This document shows, piece after piece, positions 44,623 through 54,892 of a DNA stretch of 64,000 nt. A model generated the notes under the pieces. The model was not told the DNA's origin. It saw only the letters and a list, made by a program, of their open reading frames with translations, and did no database searches. Where the stretch lies: contig CM037860.1 in NCBI GenBank assembly GCA_021292105.1, positions 17,378,698-17,442,697 on the forward strand, in the 5' to 3' direction. Numbering within the stretch: position 1 is the first letter of the stretch; each line of letters opens with the position of its first letter. Position numbers and translations under genes: made by a program. The stretch is from Anadara kagoshimensis (Eukaryota; Mollusca; Bivalvia; Arcoida; Arcidae).

Positions 44623-46052
44623 GTTTTGTTATTATTATCATGTATGATAAGTGTTTCGTCGCCATATTTAGATACGACATTGGCGCAAGGTATTCTGGTA
44701 TCATCATTGGAATGTAGGGGAATTGTATATTTTTCTGGCAAGTGTGAAAAATCTAGATTGACTTTAACGTCCATACTCTTAACTCTGTTTGTCTGAGTTG
44801 ATTTATTGCATTTTCTACAACTCGCTGTCTGTGTGGCTACACTGGAGGCTACAGATGACTTCACTGGAAGCTCTGTTTGTGTAGATTTTATTTTCGTAAG
44901 GACTGAGCAGTCAGAGGCAGATTCATTTTCGACATTTAAACCACTAATTGAACCATTAGTATATGTTAATGTAAACATCCTTTTCTCCCCTTTATCGTTC
45001 TCTTTTAGGTCTTTAAATGTTACAGCAGTAATTGGAAGGTTGGTATTTTGCGCTTGTGATATTTCGTCATAGTTTTGCAACCGTAACAATTGTTGACGTA
45101 AACTTTTCTCTAAGGAGAGAATTTCAATGTCTTTCCCATGATGCAAGACGGTTTTACAAAATTTTATGCTGTTATTCATTATACTAATGACATGCTTGAG
45201 CTGCTGTATTTTCTGAACCCTGTCTTTTATAGGCAGTGCAAAACTATCTCCAACTTCTTTCAACGCTTCCGTTTTTTCTTTCACTACAGTTGATACCATA
45301 TCGTCAGCTTTTTCGATTATTTCTTGCATAAATTTTGATTCATGGTCTTGTAAATGTTTCTTAAAAGATTCTTCTTTGATCAGTTCACCTTGTAATGTTT
45401 CATATCGTTTGTCAACTTCTAAAACGAGCTGTTGTAAGCTATACATGCAATTATCTAAAGCATCGGGTAATTCAGTATGGGTATGACCCTTGTGTTCGGC
45501 AAGCATACATTCTCGACAAATTGCCATTGAACATGGCTGACAAAAGTAGTACATTTCTTCGGAAGCGTGATAGGGACACATCATTTTCTGAATGTGACGT
45601 ACTCTCGAGTCATATTTTCCATGCTTCAAATCTTCTAATGTCACAACAGTATGAGATATTGTATATTTGGTAAATGTGTGAGATTTGGCACATGTATAAC
45701 ACAAAAAATCGCTGCATTCTAAACACTTCTTTGTGGCAATATTTTGATTCCCGAAAGCTGAACACACTTGGCAAATTAACTTTTCAACAACCTTTGTTTT
45801 TAGAACTTGTAATAGATTGAAATAATACATGTTGGTATCAAATCTACATAGTTTATTTTCCCTTCGGAATAACTGCATTTTACATACCGGACAGGTAACT
45901 TTCTTGGATGTTGATTCATTGCAAAGCTTTTGTATACATTTCATGCAGAAGGTATCTAGGCATGGTAATATTTTTGGGTCTTTATATACATCAGAACATA
46001 TTTTACAAGTCAGATCAATCGTCTGGGCTGTCCCATTGAATGTTTCAAACAA
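44619..46052 (-). CDS. TRIM-family E3 ubiquitin ligase, N-terminal RING/B-box/coiled-coil part
   Basis: 477 residues from ATG at 46052. The RING (residues 16-57) has ligands C16, C19, C31, C36, C39, C54 and C57; the usual His after PCL is Asp33. B-box 1 is about 93-140 (CQVC...CLEC..FLC..C). B-box 2 is about 158-195 (CPYH...FC..C...IC..C...HKGH). A coiled coil runs about 203-330. The linker (about 345-450) contains KSTQT, VATQT and KSTQT at 389-421, which match dynein light chain LC8-binding motifs. TRIM proteins are cytoplasmic or nuclear ubiquitin ligases that often act in innate immunity. The frame ends at TGA overlapping the ATG of the next frame, which carries the expected beta-propeller; one ~720-residue protein would be normal for this class. 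An AG at 46073-46074 after a pyrimidine-rich tract suggests a spliced 5' leader. Confidence 0.9.
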   Translation of the reverse strand: MFETFNGTAQTIDLTCKICSDVYKDPKILPCLDTFCMKCIQKLCNESTSKKVTCPVCKMQLFRRENKLCRFDTNMYYFNLLQVLKTKVVEKLICQVCSAFGNQNIATKKCLECSDFLCYTCAKSHTFTKYTISHTVVTLEDLKHGKYDSRVRHIQKMMCPYHASEEMYYFCQPCSMAICRECMLAEHKGHTHTELPDALDNCMYSLQQLVLEVDKRYETLQGELIKEESFKKHLQDHESKFMQEIIEKADDMVSTVVKEKTEALKEVGDSFALPIKDRVQKIQQLKHVISIMNNSIKFCKTVLHHGKDIEILSLEKSLRQQLLRLQNYDEISQAQNTNLPITAVTFKDLKENDKGEKRMFTLTYTNGSISGLNVENESASDCSVLTKIKSTQTELPVKSSVASSVATQTASCRKCNKSTQTNRVKSMDVKVNLDFSHLPEKYTIPLHSNDDTRIPCANVVSKYGDETLIIHDNNNKT

Positions 46053-46194
46053 AAGTGTAGTGGTTGGAATGTCTACAAAATGAAAGAAAGGAATCTAAAT
46101 TTTGTTGAAAAACATGTGCTTAACGGTAATAGACTGTACTAAAACATTTAAACGCCATTTCTTGCTTATGGCCATTCCACTCTCGTATCGAGTT

Positions 46195-46475
46195 TAGTTA
46201 AAAAGTTTTATGGTCATCATCATAATATTGTTGATATGCATGACATTTCTCTATCCAAAATTACCATGAATATATTTGACGTTCCATAGTTCCATGTCCC
46301 TTTTATTCTTATTCATAACTGAACAGGAGATGCTTACCCTTTTGGAGCACCCGGTCTCACTTTCTTGATTAAAGTTCACGTATGGTACTTAATTTGCCAA
46401 TTTCAAAGTTTTTACTTTGCTTTAGGATTGTGGTTTAGACATGGATTGGTATGATTGTTTTTATTCTGTATGCTG
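46195..46475 (+). mobile_element. Retroelement 3' end (family R)
   Basis: Begins with ATGGTCATCATCATAATATTG (the ORF end region), then GGAGCACCCGGTCTCACTTT and the AAGTTTTTACTTTGCTTTAGG tail. Broken and truncated. It lies just upstream of the TRIM start. Confidence 0.65.
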
Positions 46476-46863
46476 TCTCCTTTTTTCCTGATACAACTTC
46501 AAACAAACTTATTATTGATGACGTACTAGAAATTTGTAAATCTAGGTGTAATCATGGCCAAAAGAATTATTTGTATTTAAAAAAAAATTTTCAATGGAAA
46601 TTGGGTTTCTTACCTTTTGTGGCCACTTGTCCCATTTTCCAGATCCTACATTGGTAAAACAAGGATACTTTTTTTACGATTTTCAGTCCTTGTATCGATT
46701 TCCTTAACGTTATCAACAGAACACCGCAGCACAATTTTCTGTAAAACAAACATATTTTTACAAATTATATGGTCAACATAGTCATTCCAAAATAACTTTA
46801 TTACTCTTTAAATAGTATAATTAAGAAAATAATTTATTGAAAATTGTGGGATAAATAGACCTT

Positions 46864-47080
46864 CAAGATTTGCTGTTATTTAAAATCTGAAATTCCTCAA
46901 AACCTAAGGTATATTTCCTCATGCAAAGTATTTCCCTGGCTAAATTTGGTAAAATATATGTTGATCTTTTAAATATTTTTCATCATCTTGGACAAAAAAT
47001 GAGTTCACAATTCTGATCCAATCACTACTGATGAGAATTATTTTCCAAAACGGTCGTCTAGTGCTGTTAAATTAACACTA
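46864..47080 (+). repeat. Dispersed repeat family E, copy 2
   Basis: Ordered matches to 6880-7090: CTCATGCAAAGTATTTCCC, CACTACTGATGAGAATT, CGTCTAGTGCTGTTAAATTA. Confidence 0.75.
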
Positions 47081-47519
47081 TAATAATGCAGTGGATTCAA
47101 TACCTTTGTTTTTACTTGTTTTGATGGACCACTCGTAGAACGACAGATGCGATGTTACTTTATCAAGAATATGTTCTAAGAATTTCAAGAACGGTAACTC
47201 TTCATTCCAAGGCTATATCAGGTAATAAACTAACTGGAGGGTTTATCGATGGGGTGCCCAGGTAAACTTTTAATGTTTAAACGTCAATAGATGATGATAC
47301 CATCAGTAACATGTATATTGTAAAGACCACTTTCTTACCTGTGTAATATTCTAAGATAAAATGAGTGGCTTGACAAATAGTGATCTAGAGTTTGAATCTC
47401 ATTTCCAATCACATTATATTAGAACATTCCACACTAAATCATATCCGTATCAAAAAGTAAATAATACTTTATTTTGATAACCATGGATATATTTTATTTC
47501 AATTAAATTATAGAATAAT

Positions 47520-47940
47520 GATATATAAATGCCCAATCTCTGATATAAAAAATATGTTAAAAATACATGAATTGTCTTAAAGTAGTTAAATAAATAAATA
47601 AATAAATAAATATTTACTGAAAATTAATCATGAATGCTAAAAATGCGGTAACACGAGATTAAAAAAATAGTTAAATACTTAGTCTCTGATATAAATAATA
47701 TATAAAATTAATACATGAATAGTCTATAAAGTAATTAAAATAAATAAATATTTAATGAAAATGAACCACGAATTTGATTTGTAAATTAATAAAAAATATG
47801 ATAAAATGCAGTATCATTGGATACAAAATAGTTAAATACGTAGTCTTTTACATAAATTATATATAAATAAATACATGAATTTTATAAAGTAATTAAAATA
47901 AATATTTAACGAAAATGAATCCGCAGTTGTAAATGAATAA
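47520..47940. repeat. AT-rich ~145-165-bp tandem repeat, three units
   Basis: The order GTCTCTGATATAAA ... ATACATGAAT ... AAGTAATTAAAATAAATA ... GAAAATGAA is seen three times, starting near 47536, 47681 and 47847. Confidence 0.8.
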
Positions 47941-47944
47941 ATAA

Positions 47945-47968
47945 AGAGAGAGAGAGAGAGAGAGAGAG
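47945..47968. repeat. (GA)n microsatellite
   Basis: About 12 GA units. Confidence 0.95.
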
Positions 47969-48070
47969 CTGTTTGATCCTTTGAGTACTTGCCGACCTCA
48001 AGCTGGGGAAAATTCCGAAGTGAAATTAGCTTCTCAGTGCACGCTTATTCAAAGCTTTTTTTTCGTGAGG

Positions 48071-48078
48071 TATATAAA
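48071..48078 (+). promoter_or_regulatory. TATA-box-like sequence (weak call)
   Basis: GGTATATAAAGG lies 45 bp before an ATG at 48116 that opens only a 13-codon frame. GC content is locally higher than the surroundings. No gene follows, so this is a candidate only. Confidence 0.25.
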
Positions 48079-48805
48079 GGTGGAGAAGAAGCCAACAATA
48101 GCACATTTATCTATAATGGCAAATTCCGAGAGAATGATTTATTTTAAGAGGTGCTGAATGTGTATTGTCGATGATGAAGATGTACATTTTAGAATTTTAG
48201 ATTCATGAGATTTCATGGATTTTTAATTTATTAAACTTTCAATTGATAAATGCAAAATTTGCCAATTGATAATTGACGCGTTGAGTGTTTATTGCATTAC
48301 ATAGAAAATAAACCCTTTGCTCTTTCAAAATTGTTCAGATGAAATAAACGTTGTACAAGGAATATTGAAATGAAACTTCAGATTTGAATATGTTCGAAGG
48401 ACTAAAATCAAACAAATAAGTAATTAAAAAGCTTCATTGGAGTGATACATTCACATATGTATATGATAACTTTACGTGTAAAGCAAAAGTGAAATCATCA
48501 CAAATTTGTCGTTGTCATGTTTGCATCTTCACCTACTTTGGCTGATTCACCATTTACTTTCAACAGAAGTTTGATCAATCTTTAAACAATCTTGAAGTGA
48601 AAATCAAACGACAAACATGTAATACTTTCAGAATCTGCCAGGGTGAAAGAAAACAGACCTCTAAGATTAGTGTGCCATTAACATGTTATGTTTGTCTTGT
48701 ATAATATCCAATCGTTTGAGTACTTGACCATCATAAAATATATTAAGTGGCCATGGAAATTAATTATTACTATAAGAAAACAACCTATCTTATAATGCAA
48801 AATGT

Positions 48806-48955
48806 AGCTAGCTAAACAAGAGGTTCATAACCTTCAGGAACACCCGGTCTCACTTCCCTGATGGAAATACACGTGCTTCACCTAATTTGCCAGTTTCAAA
48901 GTTTTTGCTAACCTTTGGGATTATGGTTTGGACATGGATTGGTATTGTCATTATG
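48806..48955 (+). mobile_element. Retroelement tail (family R)
   Basis: Carries GTAGCTAGCTAAACAAGAGG, GGAACACCCGGTCTCACTTC, CCAGTTTCAAAGTTTTTGC and GGACATGGATTGGTAT of the family tail. Truncated. Confidence 0.65.
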
Positions 48956-49524
48956 GATTGACAAAGAAAGTGCCAGAAAACCGATATTTTCTAATGCTTA
49001 TAGATACTGGAGGTAAATTTAACTGTGATTCTAAAGATAGAAATATATATATTCTTCAAGTTTTGAGAAGACATGGCACAATCAAGGCGTAGCAAATGTT
49101 GATGTTTTATGAACTCTTATAAACTCTGTACAATGATATGTCAAGTAAACTTATGCTCTTTACATAAATGTTAATTTAAACATATTTATTTATGGCACAA
49201 TAAAATTTAGATTTAGACATGCATTCTCGACTTTAAGAAATTGTAAACATGGTTTAATTATCGAATTGTTGTAGACATATGGGTCTCAATATAGACAATT
49301 TGTGACTTCCGTCTTGAGGAAGACAAATATGAAAATCCTATTACTGAAATGTTTAACAGCCAACTACATGTATCATCAGTTTATAATACTGATATCATAA
49401 AATAAGGAAATGATACGTCGATGTTTAATACATTTAAAGGTTAGAAACGAATTTCGATATATCGTAATGACATTGATAAATGTATTGACTGTACACATAC
49501 ATTTATATACATGTATATCAATGT

Positions 49525-49615
49525 TTTTGTCAAAAACAAACATATCAACCCATGTCTGAACCAACATTCCAAAGTAAAGTTAAAAAAAATTGAAGCTGTC
49601 AAATTAGGTGCGCCA
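49525..49615 (-). mobile_element. Short family R tail, reverse
   Basis: The minus strand reads GGTTCAGACATGGGTTGATA after ACTTTACTTTGGAAT and CTAATTTGACAGCTTCAA, a short 3'-end fragment of the family. Confidence 0.5.
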
Positions 49616-49649
49616 TTTTATGCTCGGGATAAATTGAGTAGGGGAATTC

Positions 49650-50350
49650 AAACGCGATAGAACGTTTTTAGAAGAGACGACCACTAGACGCGACCGACGA
49701 AGAACTGTGTAACAAAGTTTGGACTCTGCTAGTCTGATAGACAAATTCAAATAGAATAATCTTAAGTGTTGAGCAAATGACAATCAGACCATCAATATGC
49801 AGCGCTGTCTTGAAGATGATTTTCTGTTGCGTCTGGTGACTGTAGATGAGATTTGGATTATTATGAGCCAGAGGATAAAGCTCAAAGTCGTCTATGGGTA
49901 GGGTCTCGATACCCGAGGTCAAAGAAGTGCAAGATGCAACCATCTGCCGGAAAGGTGATGACTACAGTATTTCGATACGCAAAAGGCATTATTGTGTTGA
50001 CTTTTAGCCGAAAGAAGTAAATGTACAATAACTAGAGTGCACTATGCGAACTTGCTAGACCAGCTGAGAACCGCCATTCGCCAAACCTTAGGGTGTTTTG
50101 CTGCTACAGTAAAACGAGAGTACATACCTTTAAAGTTACAATGAATGATGTAGAGCGAAACGGGTGTAAATTAATACCACATCCTGCTTTTTCGCCTGGC
50201 CTAGCTCCTAGAGACTTCTTTTTTTTCGCAAAATTGAAAACGTATATTCGTAGACGCCATTTCTGGTCTAATGAAGAAGTCTTGAAGACAGTTAAGTGTT
50301 AAGTTCTGAATTGATGGCAGTTTAACGCGGTTGATCTAAGATATCTAAGA
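49650..50350 (+). mobile_element. Decayed mariner-type DNA transposon
   Basis: The conceptual translation shows mariner transposase landmarks in order. VTVDEIWIYYEPEDK (49840-49885) holds the first catalytic Asp (the DE(T/I)W block). SAGKV-MTTVF follows near 49945-49975. PHPAFSPGLAPRDFFFFAKLK (50180-50243) holds the third Asp of the DD34D catalytic core. RHFWSNEEV matches the C-terminal end. Several stops and frame changes break it, so it is inactive. Inverted terminal repeats could not be placed, and the left 200 bases are the most eroded. Confidence 0.85.
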
Positions 50351-50469
50351 AGATATCGACCAGAAATAAGTTAGGCTGGTTACTTATTGATTCGCCCTCG
50401 TACTTGCCCTTTCGAAGCACTTGCCTCAATTCCCTGGTGAAAGTGCACGCGTTTAACTAAATTTGTCAG

Positions 50470-50735
50470 TTTCAAATAAAATCAAACATAACAATCCATG
50501 ATCGAATCACAATCCAGAAGCAAAGTAAAAACTTTGAAACTGACCAATTAGGTTAAATACATGAACTTCCACCAGGGAAGTAAGGCCGGTGCTCCGTAAA
50601 GGTAAGCACCTCCTGTTTAGCTAGCTACACTGTAATCAAAATTAAGTGAAAGGAACATGGAACTATGGGACGTTAGATGTATCCAGGGCAATCCTGGACA
50701 CAGAGACATTAAACTTATCAACAATACTGTTGCTA
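50470..50735 (-). mobile_element. Retroelement 3' end (family R), reverse copy
   Basis: On the minus strand it contains GTCCCATAGTTCCATGTTCC, GTAGCTAGCTAAACAGGAGG, GGAGCACCGGCCTTACTTCC and AAGTTTTTACTTTGCTTCTGG, all in family order. Broken and truncated. It lies right next to the mariner remnant. Confidence 0.65.
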
Positions 50736-51389
50736 TATTATAACCGACTAATATTTTCAATTCACTCAACATTTATGTTTGTATATATATATATTTACCT
50801 TATGATCCAAAGCTCCCTTTGTCATGAAAATAAACTATTTGCGTGCAAGCACAGATAAAGACCTATATTCCGTCAGAATAGCTTCACACTTGTGTCTACA
50901 ATGATTGTATATTACACGTATACCGCTGTAAAACACGACAAAAATGATTGCCAGATAACAATCGACTTTAAATTTTGACTAGATCTACCTGTATATGTTA
51001 TTATAATCAAAGTGTAGACTATGTAACTTGTATAGTATAAGAAAAGTCAATAATTTTAATGGTTTTTACATTAATAATCTATGTTTTTATTATCGTTAAA
51101 TAAAAGGTGCAATAAGCATTGCAATAAATCAATAAAAATGTCGCATCAAACATGTTACACTGCCTTATCAATACCAGTTCAGTGGTTTGTTAGTAACGTT
51201 TTAGATAGCGTTTTGGTGCACTACTTAGACTGTTTATAAATAACTCGGTCTATTAGATAATACCTTACAATAGAAATGAAACAGCTGTCAACTTACTGCA
51301 TATAAATTTAATCAAATGGATCATTTAGTTTACAAAAATTGTCTAAACAATGTTTACAAAGCAGAAAATACAACTGATTAAGTAATTGA

Positions 51390-52632
51390 ACAAGAGGCAC
51401 ATTGGGCCCGATATGCTCACCTGACAAACAAGAGGCCAAAAAGGGCCTGTACCGCTCACCTGGGCTGTTAACAGCACAAAAACATAATAAATACTACATT
51501 TAAGGAGCAATAACTCTGATGTGGATATTTAGATATTTATGAAACTTACTACTCGCATCTGTGACCTTGACCTTCGAATCAATGACCATAATCTGTATAT
51601 CAAAATGATGATTGCATCAATACCAACAATATTCAAATATACATGCCTATACAAAAAGTTCATATTTTTTGAGATAATGAATCTTTTTGGTATTGTTTTG
51701 CAACCGTGACCTTGACCTTTAAACCAATGACCTAAATCAATATATCAAAATGATTGTTACATCAAAACCAAGAACATTCCAATATACATGTCTATACAAA
51801 AAGTTTATAGTTTTCAAGATAATTTACGATTTTGGTATTGTTTTGCTACTGTGACCTTTTTCTATACATCAAAATGATCGTTGTATCAATACCTACAACA
51901 TTCTAATATACATGCCTATACAAAAAGTTAATAGTTTTCAAGATAATGAACCATTTCAGTTTTCTTTCGCATCTGTGACCTTGACCTTTGCACCAATGAC
52001 CTGAATCTATATATCAAAATAATCATTACATCAATACCAACAATATTCTAATATACATGCCTATATAAAAAGTTTATAGTTTTCGAGATAATAAATAATA
52101 TTAGAAAGGTAAAAAATTAGGTCATGACCTTCATAATTGACCTTGACACCATTTTGAAGGTAATTACAAGAATATGTCAAAACTGAAAACCCCATGTCAT
52201 TATCTGGTCATATAGTCCGTCAAGTTATAACAATTTAAAAATATTTTACGATTTTTGCAAATTTAAACGCAAAAACTCGTAACCTATTTTTAAACCAAAT
52301 TTCATGAACAAACTAAAAGGTTAAGACTATGTAGAATCCAAATATCACATCAGTTTTTGCCTGCAATGAGTGGTTCAAGAGAAGAAGATTTTTTTAGGTT
52401 TTGTCTATTTTTAGTAACAGCGGCCATCTTGGATATTCGATCGTCATGATTTGAACAAACTATAGTTAGACTCTGTCAAGGACCTTCCATGGCAAATTTG
52501 GTTTCATTTGGCCCAGTAGTTTCGGAGGAGAAGATTAAAGTTTACTGACGCACGCACGCACGCACGGACGCACGCACGCACGCCTCGCCATGCCATGCCA
52601 TAAGCTCACATGGCCTTTGGCCAGGTGAGCTA
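51390..52632 (-). mobile_element. Helentron/pearl-like element, copy 3
   Basis: Reverse orientation: the left end is the element's 3' end (AACAAGAGGC...CTCACCTGA), followed about 38 bp inward by a second similar end (ACAAGAGGCCAAAAAGGGCC). The right end is GGCCAGGTGAGCTAATAATAG. The core has about four ~145-bp units (51500-52110), with a diverged head and a GCAC short repeat near 52550-52582. Confidence 0.7.
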
Positions 52633-52709
52633 ATAATAGCTCGAATGTCAAAATCTTTCATAATAGTAACGATTTGAGGCTAAATGGTAAAAACAAAAGT
52701 ACAAAAGTA

Positions 52710-54892
52710 ACAAGAGGCCCATGGGCCTTATACGCTCACCTGATAACTAATGGCTAGCTGATAGATTTAAAGTAAATGTAAATACTAAACCCCAATGACT
52801 TTTTTCTTTACATCAAAAGGATCATTGTATCAATACCTACAACATTCTAATATACATGCCTATGCAAAACGTTTATAGTTTTCAAGATAATTAACAATTT
52901 CAGTATTGATTTACATATGTGACCTTGACCTTTAAACCCATGACCTTTTTCGATACATCAAAATGATCGTTGTAACAATATCTACAACATTCTCATATAA
53001 ATGCCTATACAAAAAGTTTATAGTTTTCGAGATAATTAACCATTTCAGTATTGATTCGCATCTGTGACCTTGAACCCATGACCTTTTTCTATACATCAAA
53101 ATGATCGTTGTATCAATACCTACAACATTCTAATATAAATGCCTATACAAAAAGTTTATAGTTTTCGAGATAATTAACAATTTCGGTATTGTTTCGCATC
53201 TGTGACCTTGACCTTTGAACCCATGACCTTTTTCTATACATCAAAATGATCGTTGTATCAATATCTACAACATTCTAATATAAATGCCTATACAAAAAGT
53301 TTATAGTTTTCGAGAAATTAACCATTTCGGTATTGATTCGCATCTGTGACCTTGACCTTTGAACCCATGACCTTTTTCTATACATCAAAATGATCGTTGT
53401 ATCAATACCTACAACATTCTAATATAAATGCCTATACAAAAAGTTTATAGTTTTCGAGAAAATTAACCATTTCAGTATTGATTGGCATCTGTGACCTTAA
53501 ACTTTGAACCCATGACTTTTTTCTATACATCAAAATGATCGTTGTATCAATACCTACAACATTCTAATATACATGCCTATACAAAAAGTTTATAGTTTTC
53601 GAGATAATTAACAATTTCGTTATTGTTTCGCATCTGTGACCTTGACCTTTGAACCCATGACCTTTTTCTATACATCAAAATGATCGTTGTATCAATATCT
53701 ACAACATTCTAATATAAATGCCTATACAAAAAGTTTATAGTTTTCGAGATAATTAACAATATCAGTATTGATTCGCATCGGTGACCTTGACCTTTGAACA
53801 CATGACCTTTTTCTATACATCAAAATGATCCTCGTATCAATACCTACAACATTCTGATATACATGCCTATACAAAAAGTTTATAGTTTTCGAGATAATTA
53901 ACCATTTTGGTGTTGTTTCGCATCTGTGACCTTGACCTTTGAACCCATGACCTTTTTCTATACATCAAATTGATTGTTGTATCAATACCTACAACATTCT
54001 AATATACATGCCTATACAAAAAGTTTATAGTTTTCGAGATAATTAACCATTTCGGTATTGTTTCGCATCTGTGACCTTGACCTTTGAACCCATGACCTTT
54101 TTCTATACATCAAAATGACTGTTGTATCAATATCTACAACATTCTAATATAAATGCCTATACAAAAAGTTTATAGTTTTCGAGATAATTAACCATTTCTG
54201 TATTGTTTTGCTGACCTTGACCTTTGAACCCATGACCTTTTTCTATACATCAAAATGATCGTTGTATCAATACCTACAACATTCTAATATAAATGCCTAT
54301 ACAAAAAGTTTATAGTTTTCGAGATAATAATTATAATCAGAGGTAAAAAAAATTAGGTCACGACCTTCACAATTGACCTTGAGCTCATTTTGAAGATACT
54401 AACAAGAAGATGTCAAAACTGAAAACCCCATGTCATTATCTGGTCAAGTAGTCAAGTTATAACAATTTGAAGCTATTTTACGATTTTTTCAAAATTAAAC
54501 GCAAAAACGCGTAACCCATTTTTCGACCGAATTTCACAAAATGAACAAACTATAGGCTTAAGACCCTAGAGAAGCCAAATATCACATCAGATTTTTTCTC
54601 CAAACAATACTTTCGGAGAAGAAGATTTTTAAAGATTTTTGCACCCCTAGGTCACCTTGACCCAGTTATGGTAGCCATTACAACGCCACGAACAAATCTG
54701 AATTGCACCGACCAAGACATGCTTCTGACCAAGTCTCGTTGAAATCTGCCAAGTACTTTCAGAGGAGAAGTCGAAAATGTGTGTTAACGACGCACGCACG
54801 CACGCACACACGCACGCACGCACGCACGCACGCACGCACATACACACGCTGCACCATACCATAAGCTCACATGACCTTTGGTCAGGTGAGCT
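52710..54892 (-). mobile_element. Helentron/pearl-like element, copy 4, longest core
   Basis: The left end is AACAAGAGGCCCATGGGCC...GCTCACCTGA, the right end GGTCAGGTGAGCTAAAAATAC. The core has about eleven ~145-bp units (52800-54330) of very high mutual identity, indicating recent expansion. The head is as in other copies, with a (GCAC)n tract at 54785-54848. Confidence 0.75.
54785..54848. repeat. (ACGC)n microsatellite within element copy 4
   Basis: ACGCACGC repeats, interrupted by ACAC, at the place where plus-strand copies carry GTCC/GTCGTCC repeats. Confidence 0.9.

Larger units (their letters stand above)
46084..49500. other. Region upstream of the TRIM gene; repeats only
   Basis: Contains a family R tail (46195-46475), a family E repeat (46864-47080), an AT-rich tandem array (47520-47940), (GA)n, a TATA-like sequence near 48071 and another family R tail (48806-48955). 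No exon is supported apart from a presumed untranslated TRIM leader that cannot be placed. Confidence 0.6.

Noticed and set aside
44600-44640. Programmed -1 ribosomal frameshift joining the two TRIM frames
   Set aside because: No X-XXY-YYZ slippery heptamer in the correct phase before the stop, and no obvious downstream pseudoknot.
44806-46083. Plus-strand open frames opposite the TRIM gene
   Set aside because: Shadow frames of a clearly coding minus-strand gene with RING and B-box motifs.
49668-49943. Minus-strand open frame in the mariner region
   Set aside because: Antisense of the transposase remnant; the plus-strand translation shows the mariner landmarks.
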